Source of the DNA: Aralia elata | Taxonomy: Eukaryota; Streptophyta; Magnoliopsida; Apiales; Araliaceae | Assembly: GCA_034770075.1 (NCBI GenBank) | Contig: CM068382.1 | Coordinates: forward strand, 8,326,685 to 8,390,684 | Direction of reading: 5' to 3' | Length of the DNA: 64,000 bases | In this document: positions 36,884 through 49,401 of the stretch, in pieces | Numbering within the stretch: position 1 is the first letter of the stretch | Layout of the letters: the number at the start of each line of letters is the position of its first letter | Notes under the pieces: generated by a model | Databases searched by the model: none | The model's input: only the letters and a program-made list of their open reading frames with translations | What the model was told of the DNA's origin: nothing | Translations under genes and position numbers: made by a program

Positions 36884-39800
36884 TTAAAAGCTGCATCCAT
36901 CGGCAATGCGCTGAATCGCCTTCTTGCTCTTCACCACACACCGCTTCTTGGTCTCAAAGTCAAGTTTCTCCAAGTCTTCTGCAATTCCCAGGTAACCATA
37001 TAAAACGTGCTCCACCTTCTCCGCTGATGCCGCCTTTGGTGCTTCTCCTGTGCAACTACTGCTACAAGTATTGATACGCTGAAACTCGGCCTTCCCGTGT
37101 TTAGTCTCAGCATAAAACTTATGGAGCCTCTCTGCTGCTTGCAGCCCAGATAACGTGCTATTGAATTTCACCACCATAATACTCTGATTTGCAGGTCTCC
37201 CACGGCATACCTTGGTCCTTTCCCCGAACCCCATGCCTGCAATTGAAAGAAGGCAGCAAAAATGAAAAATATACAGCATAAAAACACCCTATCAAGAGAA
37301 ACTAGTAGGTTTGTTATGCTACACAACCTAAATAATGCAAGCAAGATGGTGGACATGCACCGTGGTCCATGCTTGAGATTTTGAAATGATAATATGAAAA
37401 TTTGCCAAATCAATTGCATTATCTGAGCATAGACAGGATACTTGAACTTGGGTCATTTTCATATTGAAATCACAGGAAAAATTAGAACCATTGATGCAAT
37501 TTTTCTCGGGAAGAATATCAACAAGGAAGTCATTACTACAGGCTGCAAAGCATAAATTAGTGGAAACTATGGCACATTAGAGTTTAAAACGTATTAAAGA
37601 GGAAAGTATGTCTAGAATGAAGTTTACCGTTAAACTTCATTAAGATTTAAGTGAACTCTTGAAAATCCGAAAATACAATATTTAGACCCCTCATGTAAAC
37701 TATTACCTCTGAGTATAGATTCAAGGACTTCAATGGATACAATAACACGTTCATCTGGATTATTGCATTTTATAGAACTGTTATGGATAATCACAACTGG
37801 TGGCCAGATAATGAGGTCCTCCTTTGAAAATAATGTTTCGCCATCAGATAATAAATCACGAAACCATGGGCCGCTGGCAGCAGTTTTGCCCTTCCAGCCG
37901 ATCAGCACACAAAGTGCTCTGTGAAATCCCAAGTGCAGCGATCTCAACCCAACCTCTTGAGAATAGAATGCATGTATCACCAAATTTTGTGCATTTACAA
38001 ACTCTTTGGAGTTGCTGAAACAACATGAAGAAAAAAAGGCAAAATATATAATAATGAGAACTAGATACTGAGTATCACATTCACAACTACTAGGAGAATA
38101 AAGAGAAATGAGGGGTCAAGAAAGCCTGTAACTTGCTTCAATCATCAGCGTCTCATAGGCCGATTAAAGAAGTATTTCTTGAAAGGGCAGTGAGAAGCAT
38201 AATTCTGCTCTGCAATCGTATCGTTTCCTCTCATAAACCACGGGCATTACTTAAGAATAGTACAAATATTAAGGAACCAGAGAATATGTGAACTTGACTT
38301 CAGAAAGCCTCTTAAGGTGGTGCAACATATGAAAGAACAAGACTATCATGATTGCTGAAGCACCAGAACTAATCAGCTAGTGAAAAAGATTATTCCTACA
38401 GAAAAAGGAATCCAAAACCCATAGGAAGAAGGGGTGGAAGCTAATATTGTGTTACTTATATATCACTGAGACAGACACAGCAAAACCCAAAAATAGGATA
38501 CCATATTAAATATCCTCAACTTTCCAACTCCAGTAAAATGCAAATCAGTTAAGGCAGAAAGGCAGCCTTAGACAAGAAGAACCAAGCATCCCTAAATAAC
38601 AAATATGTGGCAATCACTAAAAATCCATCCACAAACACCTTAAACACACCATATCACATTTTCCACTGCAAAAATGACATTAAAAGGAAGGTTTCTAACT
38701 AAGCGACTAAAAAGATCAGCCATCATAACAAGGAAAAAGGCTTTCCTTCATCTTCCTAATCTTTTCCTCCCAAAACTACTAATATGCCCATAACACGACT
38801 GACACAGTGACACTGACACCCATCTCACTAAAAGAACAGTTCTGGTGGGACTAATAGCACGTCAGCCAACACTTGCATACATTCTAACACCTTTATCCCT
38901 TCCCCTTGGTTATAGGTAAAGAATGCTTGGTTTTCTCTCGCTGTATATTTGTTCTTCACTACATCCCATTTATTCTAACCACTGTTCTACAAGCATTGCC
39001 AATCATTTTATTTTTCCAAATTCCAGAGTTTCTACTTCATTACTAGTCGCCGACCATGAGCAGGAAATGGCTGTTAAATAGAAGAAACATGGAAAATGTC
39101 TACAAAGCAATTTCAGAAGCTTCCAGAAATCTTATAGCAGAAAAACGAGTTCAAATATGTTTATCCTTGAATTTCATTATTCTGGTTCCATCTGATAAAG
39201 CAATTACCACTTTGTCATTCACTCGTAATAGTCCTCGTATTAATTAGACCGGGAAGATAAAGATCACAGGAAATGTAGGAGCCCAGCATCTTAATTCTAC
39301 AGAAACCTTACAATAGTAAGTTTTCATGAAAATCGTGAAATGACGCAAGTTCAAATGTACTTGCTTGATTGCAAGGAGAAAAAGTAAGAATAAGTTAAAC
39401 TTAAATGAAAATGGGTTAGGAATCGCTCCATCTATCAAACATATTACGATGTAGAATACAGACCTGCCACATACGCTGCACTTCAAACTACCAGCTTTTC
39501 CTTGCTCCATGATTCTTCTTCTTTGAGCTGAATTCTCATTCAACTGTTTGACAAACCTGAAAAATGCACTATGCACCAGCTGCTTAAACTCCTCAGAGTT
39601 TTCTGGTGGCTCAGTTTTTGTAGGAATCATGTCACCAATTAAGGGTTCTTCATCTTGAACATGAACACCATCATTAGAATCATCGCAAATTCTTCGAGGG
39701 AGCTTCTGAGGATTTTGATTTTTCATCCCAGGGAGTGCAATATGGACCTTTTTAGGGCTAGGTCCCAAGCTCTGCTTGACTGAAGGTTTAGAAGTTTCCA

Positions 39801-41634
39801 GTGAAGGTCCCAAGCGCTTCTTGCCTGAAGGCTTATTTTTTTCCACAAAAGGATGTGAAGCATGAAAAGCTTGAGGCTGAGGTCCAAGGCACTTCGGTAT
39901 GTCCTTACTACTAGAATTGTGGGGATTTTCTACATGCCAAGGCATTGATACTGGCAGATTTTCCGAGGATAACAACTCATCAGAATTGGAAATCCAATCA
40001 CTAGCTGTCTCATATGATGCCCTTTCAGTCTCTGTAAATAAGGAGTGACTAGACCTTAATTTCTTTGACGAAAACAAAGGTTCCCCATCTACAGCAGTCA
40101 ACTGTTCAAATGCATCACCTTGATCATGAATCTTACAACCACTCTCCTCATTGCATGATATTATTTTTCCATTATAAAGCCTGCTCGGTTTCTCATCCAT
40201 ATGATGTTTTCTTTTGAGCATCTGTCTAGACTGCTCATCAGGCAAGCAGCATTCAGCTGCTGCCAACTTTTGCTGGGGATCACCATCAATTTCGTCCAAG
40301 TGTCGATCATTTTCTATCACTAGTAATGTCTCTGATCTCTCGTAACCATGATCTTCTTCTGAAAGAAGACTTCGGTGATCATGATTTACTTTTCGTTGCT
40401 CATATTCTACTGGTAACACCCCCAATTTCTCATAACCATGATCTTCTCCTGAAAGAAGGCTTCCATGATAAAGATGTATATCTCTTTCATACTTGCGATG
40501 AGCACGTCTACTATCCAAAACTTTCTTATCCTGCTCTCGTGAGTGTAATGATCTGCTTAAATCAACGTTATCCAAAACCTTCTCTCCTTGTTGAGAAGGA
40601 TTACGATCCCCCACTCTTCTCTCTCTCAAAAGTTCATCATGAGAACAATCAGAACATTCATCAATTCTGTCCACAATAGAATCGAAAATGCTAGTTCTTG
40701 GTAAACTGTTGCAAGTATAATCCTCTTCAACAGTGGCATTTACATGAAAATCATCGGACACTGTATGCGCATTGCCTCTCTCAACTCTCGGACCATCAGG
40801 GTAAGTATAATCCGCATGTTCCTCCTCAACCGGAAAATGATATGTAAGTGGGTAGTTCCTTGTTGCAGGAGATTTACTACGCAATTTTCTGTCATATACA
40901 TCATGAACAACAGTTGAAGTAACCATTTCAGCATTCAACCCAGCTCCACCCGAAGAAACACGAACACATTTCTTCATGGAACCAGGAAATTCCTTCTCCA
41001 ACAGTCCCAAAGACTCCGTGCAAAAACCCTTGGATTGAGACGATGCTTGTTTCATATAACACCCATCATCCCACAAATAGACAATGGGACTATTTACTTC
41101 CTTGTAGGATTCTCTTGCTAAAGATTTATTTACCTTTATTTCATCCAAACCTCGCGATGACAATGCAATCCCAGAACCATAACTTTTAGAAAAACCAACA
41201 TCATCAAGAGGTGAAGAAGGATAATTTCTTCTTCCCCTTTCAGATTCAACAGATATGGACTGACCCATATCCGAATACCGACTCTCCTGATAATTTGTTC
41301 TCTCAGAAATTACTCTAGTAGCATTAACACCATAATAATCATTGGAATCAGAATAATTCAAACTATGATTCTCCTTACTGGCACTCAATTTTTTGGGTTC
41401 GCCTAATAATTGTTTCCACTGAAACTTCATCCAAGTAGACTTCCTAACTGATAAACTCTCATTAAATTGTGACAGTTTCCAAGAATGATTTTCTCTCTCT
41501 TCATCCGATAACTGCCTATCATTTCCACTTTGAATCCTTCTAGATCTCTCAATATGCCGGCTAGGCGGCGAGTATTGACGAGAAGGGGGAGATCGGCGGA
41601 GTTTATCATTTCCTTTATATAATTTCTCTCTCAT
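36884..41634 (-). CDS. XS-domain (SGS3-like) protein with a long disordered N-terminus
   Basis: Three exons (39464-41634, 37707-38014, 36884-37236) join in frame to 943 residues. The first exon encodes 723 residues of low-complexity, charged sequence, beginning MREKLYKGNDKLRRSPPSRQ, with SR-like stretches and two related blocks around SLL(S)GEDHGYEKL and SLLSEEDHGYERS. It ends in CSVCG, whose cysteines may form a zinc finger with histidines in exon 2 (LVIHAF). Exon 2 and the start of exon 3 form the XS domain: GWKGKTAASGPWFRDLL, IIWPPVVIIHN, GMGFGERTKVC, MVVKFNSTLSG and AERLHKFY. XS domains in SGS3 bind RNA; RNA binding or silencing is inferred, not shown. The first true ATG is at 41634. A short upstream frame lies at 42009-42050. 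Confidence 0.88.
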
Positions 41635-42008
41635 CACTCAATATTTGATCAAACTTTCACAAATATGTATTCAATGTTTTCTACCAAACCAAGCGATTAA
41701 CATTACATGCATATTTTTTCATAATCAAGATCTGGCGCGAAAAAAACAGGGGAGAGAAACTGAAACCCTAGTGTAAGATGAGATAGAAAAACCCGAACCC
41801 AGAAAAATCAAACAGTTTTGTAATCAACCCACTTCGAATAAAGACTCTGAAGTATGAGAAATGAGTAGTACTGTTGTAGAACAATCAGTACAACGAAACC
41901 CTAAATAGTAGGAACTGGAGTTATACACGTATATATGGGGTTTATACTATAGAGAGAGAAGAGACAGAGAGAGAAAGAGACAAAGCAGATACGAGGATGA
42001 CTGAGATT

Positions 42009-42050
42009 TTAAACCTTTTGGTCGTTAGAGGAGGAATGAGAAGAAGCCAT
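42009..42050 (-). promoter_or_regulatory. Possible upstream open reading frame of the XS gene
   Basis: A 13-codon frame (MASSHSSSNDQKV, stop) lies about 375 bases upstream of the main start, in what appears to be the leader. It could act as a uORF. The sequence kag/gtttaa after the Lys codon could also be a weak donor, so an alternative is that it encodes the true N-terminus by splicing. I saw no matching acceptor in a usable phase. Confidence 0.35.
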
Positions 42051-42096
42051 TGTTATGTTCAGTAAAGAGGAGAAGGTATAAACAAAGACTTGGAAA

Positions 42097-42192
42097 GGGA
42101 AAATGGTGATTTTTGTAGGGGTAACGCCGGCGAGACCCAAAGACCAGAAAAGAAGGGAAAACGATGATTTTTGTAGGGGTAATGCCGGTGGT
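42097..42192. repeat. Tandem duplication in the XS-gene leader or promoter
   Basis: The block gggaaaa-gatttttgtagggg followed by taacgccgg occurs at 42097 and again at 42155, a period of 58 bases with few mismatches. Confidence 0.75.
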
Positions 42193-42881
42193 CGCAAATA
42201 TCTGGTAATTAAATGGATCCGAAATGATATGATATTGAAGATTATAATAATATATTATAGTATATAATATAAATTAGCATAATATATGTAAAATGTTGAT
42301 ATAAATAAAATTCTTGAGACCTATTTATCATTTACTAATTTAATTTTTATGCAAGACACGTATTGTTTAAACATATATATATTTTATAAAAAATAATTAT
42401 AATAAATAATGATAATAAAATCAAATATCTTACAATAAAATAAATTTATATTAATCATTATTTATACAACTCCTTTGCTTCAAAATTATTTAAAATACAT
42501 GATATTTATATAAAAATATAAGTAAATTAACTTCTATATATAAGTAAAGGCAAAAAGAGATGTGAGGGCTACCTCACGTTCTCAAAAGGGCCTCATTTTG
42601 CATAATTGAACACACTCTCTATCATGTTATGTACAAAGGGTATTTTTATAATTTTTTAAAATATTGTTACATTTAAAAAAAACATTGTTATTATAAAGAG
42701 ATACTTCATGTAAGAGCGTCTCGTACCCTCATAAGTAAATTTCACTAACTGTTCAAAACGATTTTTCAATCTATGTTGGATAAAATATTTTATCGATGTG
42801 CCAGTTATTACTATTAATATTTATTTGAAATTTTGTGAAATTTATGAAAAATAAAATTTTTAAAGCACTTGTGTACACTTC

Positions 42882-42885
<4 letters not shown>

Positions 42886-42950
<65 letters not shown>
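42886..42950. repeat. Compound (AT)n(GT)n microsatellite
   Basis: About eighteen AT units are followed directly by about fourteen GT units, a second locus with the same compound structure as 24069-24109. Confidence 0.95.
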
Positions 42951-42953
<3 letters not shown>

Positions 42954-43062
42954 AGGAAAATAGACTTTAAGGTATGCCTTATCCAAGTTAGCTAAAGACT
43001 ATATAATAATTTCAATGAAACAACATAGTTTAAAATTTTATAATTAATCGTTTTTATATAAA

Positions 43063-43214
43063 TTTTTAAAATGAAATGGTTAACCCTTAAGAGGGAAAAG
43101 TACATCATTTTTATTAAGTGCCTTAGTCACTAATGGACTTTTTAAAATGAAATGGTTAACCCTTAAGAGGGAAAAGTACATCATTTTTATTAAGTGCCTT
43201 AGTCACTAATGGAC
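43063..43214. repeat. Perfect tandem duplication, 76 bases x 2
   Basis: A 76-base unit starting tttttaaaatgaaatgg and ending cactaatggac is repeated once with no difference seen. Perfect identity suggests a recent duplication or an assembly artefact. Confidence 0.9.
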
Positions 43215-44677
43215 TCTTATCTGCTAGTATGTTTCACTTTTATTTATATAAAGGTCGAGGTTTAATTCTTGTTGAAATTATTGTAATAGATTAGGAGGAC
43301 ATTTATAAAGTAAAAAAAATACCTTAGTCAAGCTTAACTCATGTATAATATAACATTATATTATTTCTTTTCATATATTATAACTATCAATATATAGTGT
43401 TTTATTTTTACTGTAGAATATCTTATGTACTTGAAGAGTTATTAATAAATAGTTATTATGATTTGTTCCAATCTTTGTATATAAATATTAATTTTTGGAA
43501 TTACAAGACTTTTCTGAATAATTATGTATGAACTGTGAATACATTCTAATCTTTTTTTACCATCTTATGATATAGATTAAACTTTTAGTTATTATTTTAA
43601 GTTATTTTACATAAAATTGTAAAGTTTTATTCACTAAAGACGCGCATTAGTATCATTTTGAACTCAATAAGAAATTAATAGAGGACAAGTACTACTTTTT
43701 AATATATAATATTCACTTTATCTATAACAATACATGTTACAGTGAATAAAAATATATAGTTTTTGATTTATAATAATATACTAAAATCTTTATATATATT
43801 TTATATATACTTATATATTTGTAAAATAATATATTATGCAGAATTAAAATGCTAGCAAGAATTTTATTTAGATAATTAAATACTTACTAATAGACCTTAA
43901 AATAAAAAAGAAATATAGTATTGCAGAATGAAAAGAATTATATTTAATAAATTAGAGAATAAAAGGGAAGATGGCTAAAAATATTAGATTAATAATATTA
44001 ATGGTTATCAATATTATATTGCACTAATTTTTAGGTGATAGATTTTTTTTAATGTGTTTGGACTCTATATAAGATAAAAGATAATATATAAGAGAGAAGT
44101 TTATTAGATTTTATGTATATTTTATTATTATTTTTTTGTATGAACAGAAGAAGTTTAAAAATATTGAAATTTATGATAATGCTCGATTTCGTGAGAGCAA
44201 ACGTGGGAGCTTAATTTTGTGAGATTGAACGTGAAGGCTCCGTTTTACAATCATTATATATTATATTAATGTGAAAAATATTTCATATCATTTTTACTTG
44301 AAAAAATGTCAATGTGTTAAATATACGTTTTTGAGAGTAAAAATTTGACACCTATAATATTATCCTTTTTTTAGTGGGAGGAGTAAAAAGAGGAGAGCAA
44401 ATAAGGAATTATTTAAGAAGAAATAATTGATTATGACTATTATATATTTTTTACTTTTTAAAATTAATTATCAACCAATTTAATTGCTTATAAGTGATTT
44501 CAAACACCCTCTAATTTCAATTTTTTTTTCTTCGAAATTTAAAAAATTGAAATATAAGGGTAATACATTTCTACATTTAGAAATTATAAAATGCATATGA
44601 AAAAGACAATTTATATTGTCAGAGTAGTAAGTGTCATTTATGGCTAGAACAATTATAAAAGTATTGTTAAATGTGGG

Positions 44678-45050
44678 TTGGGGGGCGGTCCGGTGCACTA
44701 ATGACCGGTACCGTCCGGTGCATAGTGTTAAATTTTTTTTTTTTTTTTTTTTTTGTTTTTTTTAAACCACAATTATCAGAAAAAAAAATAAAAAATAATA
44801 GAGCAAGTTTGAAAAAAAAACTGTAAAAAACAGTATTTTTTGTATTGAAAAAATACTGTAAACTGTTTACGGTGTTTTTTCAATACAAAAAATACTTTTT
44901 TTTACAGTTTTTTTTTCAAACTTGCTCTATTATTTTTTATTTTTTTTTCTGATAATTGTGGTTTAAAAAAAACAAAAAAAAAAAAAAAAAAAAACTTAAC
45001 ACTAATGCACCGGACGGTACCGGTCATTAGTGCACCGGACCGCCCCCCAA
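44678..45050. mobile_element. Long foldback MITE
   Basis: Arms of about 180 bases are nearly perfect inverted copies. The left arm starts ttggggggcggtccggtgca and the right arm, reversed, has the same start; poly-T, the aaaccacaattatcag block and the gagcaagtttg block all recur in inverted order around a centre near 44864. A target duplication could not be fixed. There is no coding content. The high arm identity implies recent origin or ongoing correction. Confidence 0.85.
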
Positions 45051-45904
45051 TTAGTTAAATGTATATTTGTATTGATAACAATTTTTACTCTAACAATATA
45101 AACTGCCGAAAACAACTAAAAAATGTAAAAATAAAATAAAATTATGCTAATGAAGATAAATTAAATTTCTCTCATTTTATAGTTAAAATAATAATGTAAT
45201 AAATGGTAAAAAAATATTTCAACCAATTTTTAGATTTCATTTTTTTTTGTATCTTTTGCTTCCTCGAGTTTTTTGAATTCCAAACATAGTTTAATACTTT
45301 TTTTAAAAGAAATAATTGCAGTATATTCTCATTAAAATAGTAATGTAATAAATGGTATAACATGGTCTATTATTTCTTTCTTTCTTTTTTCTTCTTTCTT
45401 CTCCTCACATTTCTTCTCTTTCTAAATTTACAAACCGAAAGAGGAAAATTTGGATTAGATTCAAAATTGGAAGTTTTCCGCTTGAAAAGGAAAAAAGGAT
45501 AACCTTGGATCGAACCAATTTATCAAAAACTGGTAGTTGATGCTGATCCTATGGGATTCGGAAATTAAAAGGTTTTATTTTCTTTTGTAAACGTAGAATC
45601 TTTGGTTGGCTTGAACGTTGAGTTATATTATTTTGATTTTAATAATGACAAGTTGTTTTGCAGTGTTATTATAATTTTACGGTCTTTAGAATTAAAATAT
45701 TTATGAAAATAATTTAATTAATTATAAAATATTTAATTAAACTTTCAAAATTTATATGAATCAAAGACCTGCTACCTTCGTTTGGTCATTAGTTACTAAA
45801 TTGAATTAGTTAACTTACTCACTCACTCACTTTCCACCGGAATATTACTAGCACATGGAATCAATGAAGTACATTACAATATTACATACTAACAGTAAGG
45901 TTAG

Positions 45905-46110
45905 GCTCACCCTTAAAAAACTCACTCCAAGCTCACCCCCCTTTTGCGACGGACCCGGCGACGGTTTGGGTGTACAACCGTCGTCTATACTTTTAGCGAC
46001 GGACAATATATAGCGTCGCTAAAAGTATAGACGACGGTTGTACACTCAAACCGTCGCTGGGTCCGTCGCAAAAGGGAAGTGAGCTTGGGGTGAGTATTTT
46101 AAGGGTGAGC
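45905..46110. mobile_element. Foldback element with gcgacgg-rich arms
   Basis: Inverted arms of about 100 bases start gctcacccttaaaa and include cttttgcgacgg, gcgacggtttg, gtacaaccgtcgtctatac and ttttagcgacg, meeting near 46010 around acaatatata. The inner 65 bases of each arm are almost identical. No target duplication is clear. It is probably a DNA-transposon MITE; a transcript would fold into a long hairpin. Confidence 0.8.
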
Positions 46111-46444
46111 TTAAGATCCTTAATGTACGTACTAAAGCTGCTCATTTTATCCCTCGCACATTATCAGCATGGACAGGATTCTTTAATGCATTAAATATAA
46201 TACTAATACTAATCCATCCGCCCACTTCTCCCACATGGATAGGTGTTGTTTAATTAAAGTATCCTACAAAAGTTGCCTAACATGATTCTCCCAAGTATGC
46301 CGACCATATTTCCCAAGTTGCCATTACTTATTTTACATGCTTAGCATACTGCTAATGGAATCACAGGTAATATACTCCTAACATGGTTCCTTAAAATAGT
46401 TGCAGTAACTGCTAATATTCTCTAAATAAATTAAGTACACCAAC

Positions 46445-47404
46445 TGTTGGGATATAATATTAATTCGGTGGGACACCCACAACTCCATTATCAGCAAACC
46501 TAATCAATTTTTGTGGGCTAAGCATTGAATTTGTCCCTTATTTTGAGGGAGCTTGTCTCCTCCCACCCATGCACTATAAAAGGCACTCATTTGCCGCAAA
46601 CTAAAAACACATTCGCACCACAAAACGGTAGCAATATAGTTAGAAAGAAGCTCAGGATGAGCAAAATAGCAAATAGAGATAGAGAGAGGAACACGGGTGC
46701 AGGGAAAATAAGTTTATTTGTCTGAGTGTTTGTATTTTTTATATTATTTTCATATTAGATTTTTAAGATCTTTTCAGGTAATTTTTTTTTATTTAAATTT
46801 TCACGTAAAAATTTTTGTGTTATTATTTTATTTTATATATACACATTAAAACAATTATATATCTTCTATTGTTAAACTTTATTCTTAATTTGGTTAACAT
46901 CAACCATGCTAAATTGCTAAAGCTGCTGGAATCCGACCATATTAATGCTGCCCTTTCTTGATTTAATTCCCAAAGCTGGCACTCTCTTGGACAGAACAAT
47001 TTCTTTAATATTGCCCATCATCATGAGCATGATTGACTAATTAATTCCTTTGATAGCTAAGTTTTATTTCTTCGGACAAATAATATTTCAGAAAAGAAAT
47101 TCTGCCTGAATGCTCTCCAAACGGCTATACTATTCCTCTCCTATAAATCTGTCCAGCCGTGGCCCTAGTAAAGCGAGCAGGTGTGGAGAAGAACGACCAA
47201 TTCAGAAATACACCAAGCTTTAAAAGAAAAAGTTTCTAACAGATTACCGTTGTCTTGTTCTTAATTTTGTGCTAAAAATTCATAGATATATTAATTAACC
47301 TATTCGTTTATATTAAAACTTGTATACAAGCCTAGTTCGGCTTGTATACAATGCAGTGGTACAAGCGGTTGCAGGAGTGTAAGAAGTTGTAGTGCAAAGA
47401 GACA
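46445..47404 (+). mobile_element. Probable solo or degraded Copia-type LTR
   Basis: It starts tgttgggatataat, has a TATA-like actataaaagg near 46570, and ends near agagaca, followed by gtggtatcc, which resembles the initiator-Met tRNA primer-binding site (TGGTATCAGAGC) of plant Copia elements. No gag or pol follows. A 13-base inverted repeat (ttgtatacaagcc) lies near the 3' end. Boundaries are estimates. Confidence 0.4.
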
Positions 47405-48836
47405 GTGGTATCCAACATAAGAGCTGTTTGTACATGGAGTTAATTTGTAAATTGATTGCATATTATCTTAACAAAAGAGTCCAAAACATTGGTGTGTAAA
47501 AATCTTTGTTTTTGGTTTGTTAATTATCCTATTTATCTTGCTCAATTATGCACTATTAAATCTAGAGAAATTTAAATTTGCATTGTTAGTCAATTCACAC
47601 ACGGAATTTCAAATACAATCGACTTGATATAGTACTTAAATAAGTTGAATTGACTAACAAACATGTTGGATTACCTTACTTAAAAGGTTATCTTATTTAT
47701 ACTCTTAAATTTATGCACGTGGGTAAGACGAGAATATGTATGAACTTGGTGGTACAAGCTTAACTAGATTAGTTTAAACAAATCGAGCCAAATTTGAGTC
47801 ATGCGCGAGCAAGTTAGCAACCAATGTGTACCGATGGGCATTGTCTACTGCCTGAAATTCAGCCCATAATGGACCAACTTGGATATATATCAGTGTGAGG
47901 TGGTCCATGGAATAATGAATATACACATAAACTGAGAAACTCAAAAATTGAGGCAACTCATGGAATACAACCATGTAGCTTGCATACTCTACTAAATCAA
48001 ACACTTAGTTTTGCTTCGTCAGTGTCCTTGCAATCTCTGTCTCTGTTTTTCTTTTTCTTTTTTTTTTGTCAACTTTAAAGTACATGTGTGTGCCCCCAAA
48101 AAATGGTACGTGACAATATTGGTTTTTTCTTTTTCTTTTTATCCGTTTCTTGATTTGATTACAGACAATATTGTATTGGCTTTCCAATCTCCTAATAGAA
48201 AATGCGTAGTCTATTGGCTATATACCAAACTGAATTATGAAAACTAAAGTTAATCATAGCACACGTTGTTACACGTAAAAGTTATTGATGCACAATGAGT
48301 TTAATAATCTAATCTACGTTATTCTTAACGTATATACTACATTTTTAATACTCAAATGGTCCCTAACACAAGGAAAAATGAATGCACAAAACAAAATAAT
48401 TTTATGCCAGAATCATAAGTGATAAAAAGGCAGAAAAAGTTCATTATGTGTCTTATGGAAATATACCAAACAGGCCCTTAAAATAATCTAAATGAAATTC
48501 CTGAATTTGAAATGAGAAATATAGAAGAATAAATACTCAAAAATATACTAAAACTAGTGATTTTTTCTTGAAAACTCAAGTTCAAAGAATAATCATAAGT
48601 GATAAAAGGCAACTAGACTAGTGCACTTGTCTTCCTACCCAGTCTTTGCCTCTAAGGCTCTCATTCGTTACTGTTTACTCCTCAACAAATCTTCCGCACC
48701 AAGCACTCTACTAGTCTACTTCACGGACAAAGAAATTTACCAATACTGTTTAAGACCCTTCAACCAATTTTAAACATATTTAATTCTATACCCAACACAC
48801 CAACATAAACTAACTAAATCTTAAATATTTATTAGA

Positions 48837-48990
48837 TTTTGTCCGAGGCTAATCTCTCCACGGTACTCGGCTCTGCTGAGCATGGTAAAAAGGGCTTCAT
48901 TCAGCCAACGAGAGGTTTCGAAGTAACTCGACTGTATGACCTTTCGGCCACGTGGTAGCTTAACTGGTAAAATTTTAAATATTTTGAAAA
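48837..48990 (-). mobile_element. Possible degraded SINE
   Basis: Read on the minus strand, taagctaccacgtggccgaa followed by aggtcat and a tcgagttac block resembles the head of plant tRNA-derived SINEs. Promoter boxes are degenerate and closely spaced, and there is no clear tail. Confidence 0.3.
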
Positions 48991-49401
48991 ACTTAACTAA
49001 GACCTTTTTCATTTTATAAACTATTTTTTTCCTGTTTTAACCGAAGAGAAAATAAGTGTAGCAGTCAACTATATTCACCTATACACCTGCTTAAAACATC
49101 ATGATTATATACTCCACTTTGATAAGGGTACCATTCTTTGTATGCAAAGCCAAGTTCAATGTCAATTATATTGCTTAGTTAGGTAATGTTGCGAGAAAAA
49201 ATTTTGTAACTTGCTTCGACATTTTGGTCATTTCACACGTCCCGTAAGATTTGTTGTAAAGAGTGCACCTAGCTACCTAGGCAGCAAGCATTGTTTATAA
49301 GCATCTTTAACAGGGGAAAAAGAACAATCATTGTAAAATACAAAGGCAAAGAAGAAAGAAAGATAAAAGAGATAATTCATAGGCAACTAAGAAGGGATTC
49401 A

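Larger units (their letters stand above)
42200..49401. other. Large gene-free, repeat-rich block
   Basis: About 7.2 kb without a recognisable host gene. It contains a microsatellite, a perfect tandem duplication, two strong foldback elements (44678 and 45905), an LTR-like sequence (46445-47404) and a possible degraded SINE near 48900. The remainder is AT-rich DNA with no visible feature. Confidence 0.65.

Noticed and set aside
46525..46725. 66-codon frame after a TATA-like sequence
   Set aside because: It lies inside the LTR-like sequence and shows no homology; the TATA is explained as an LTR promoter.
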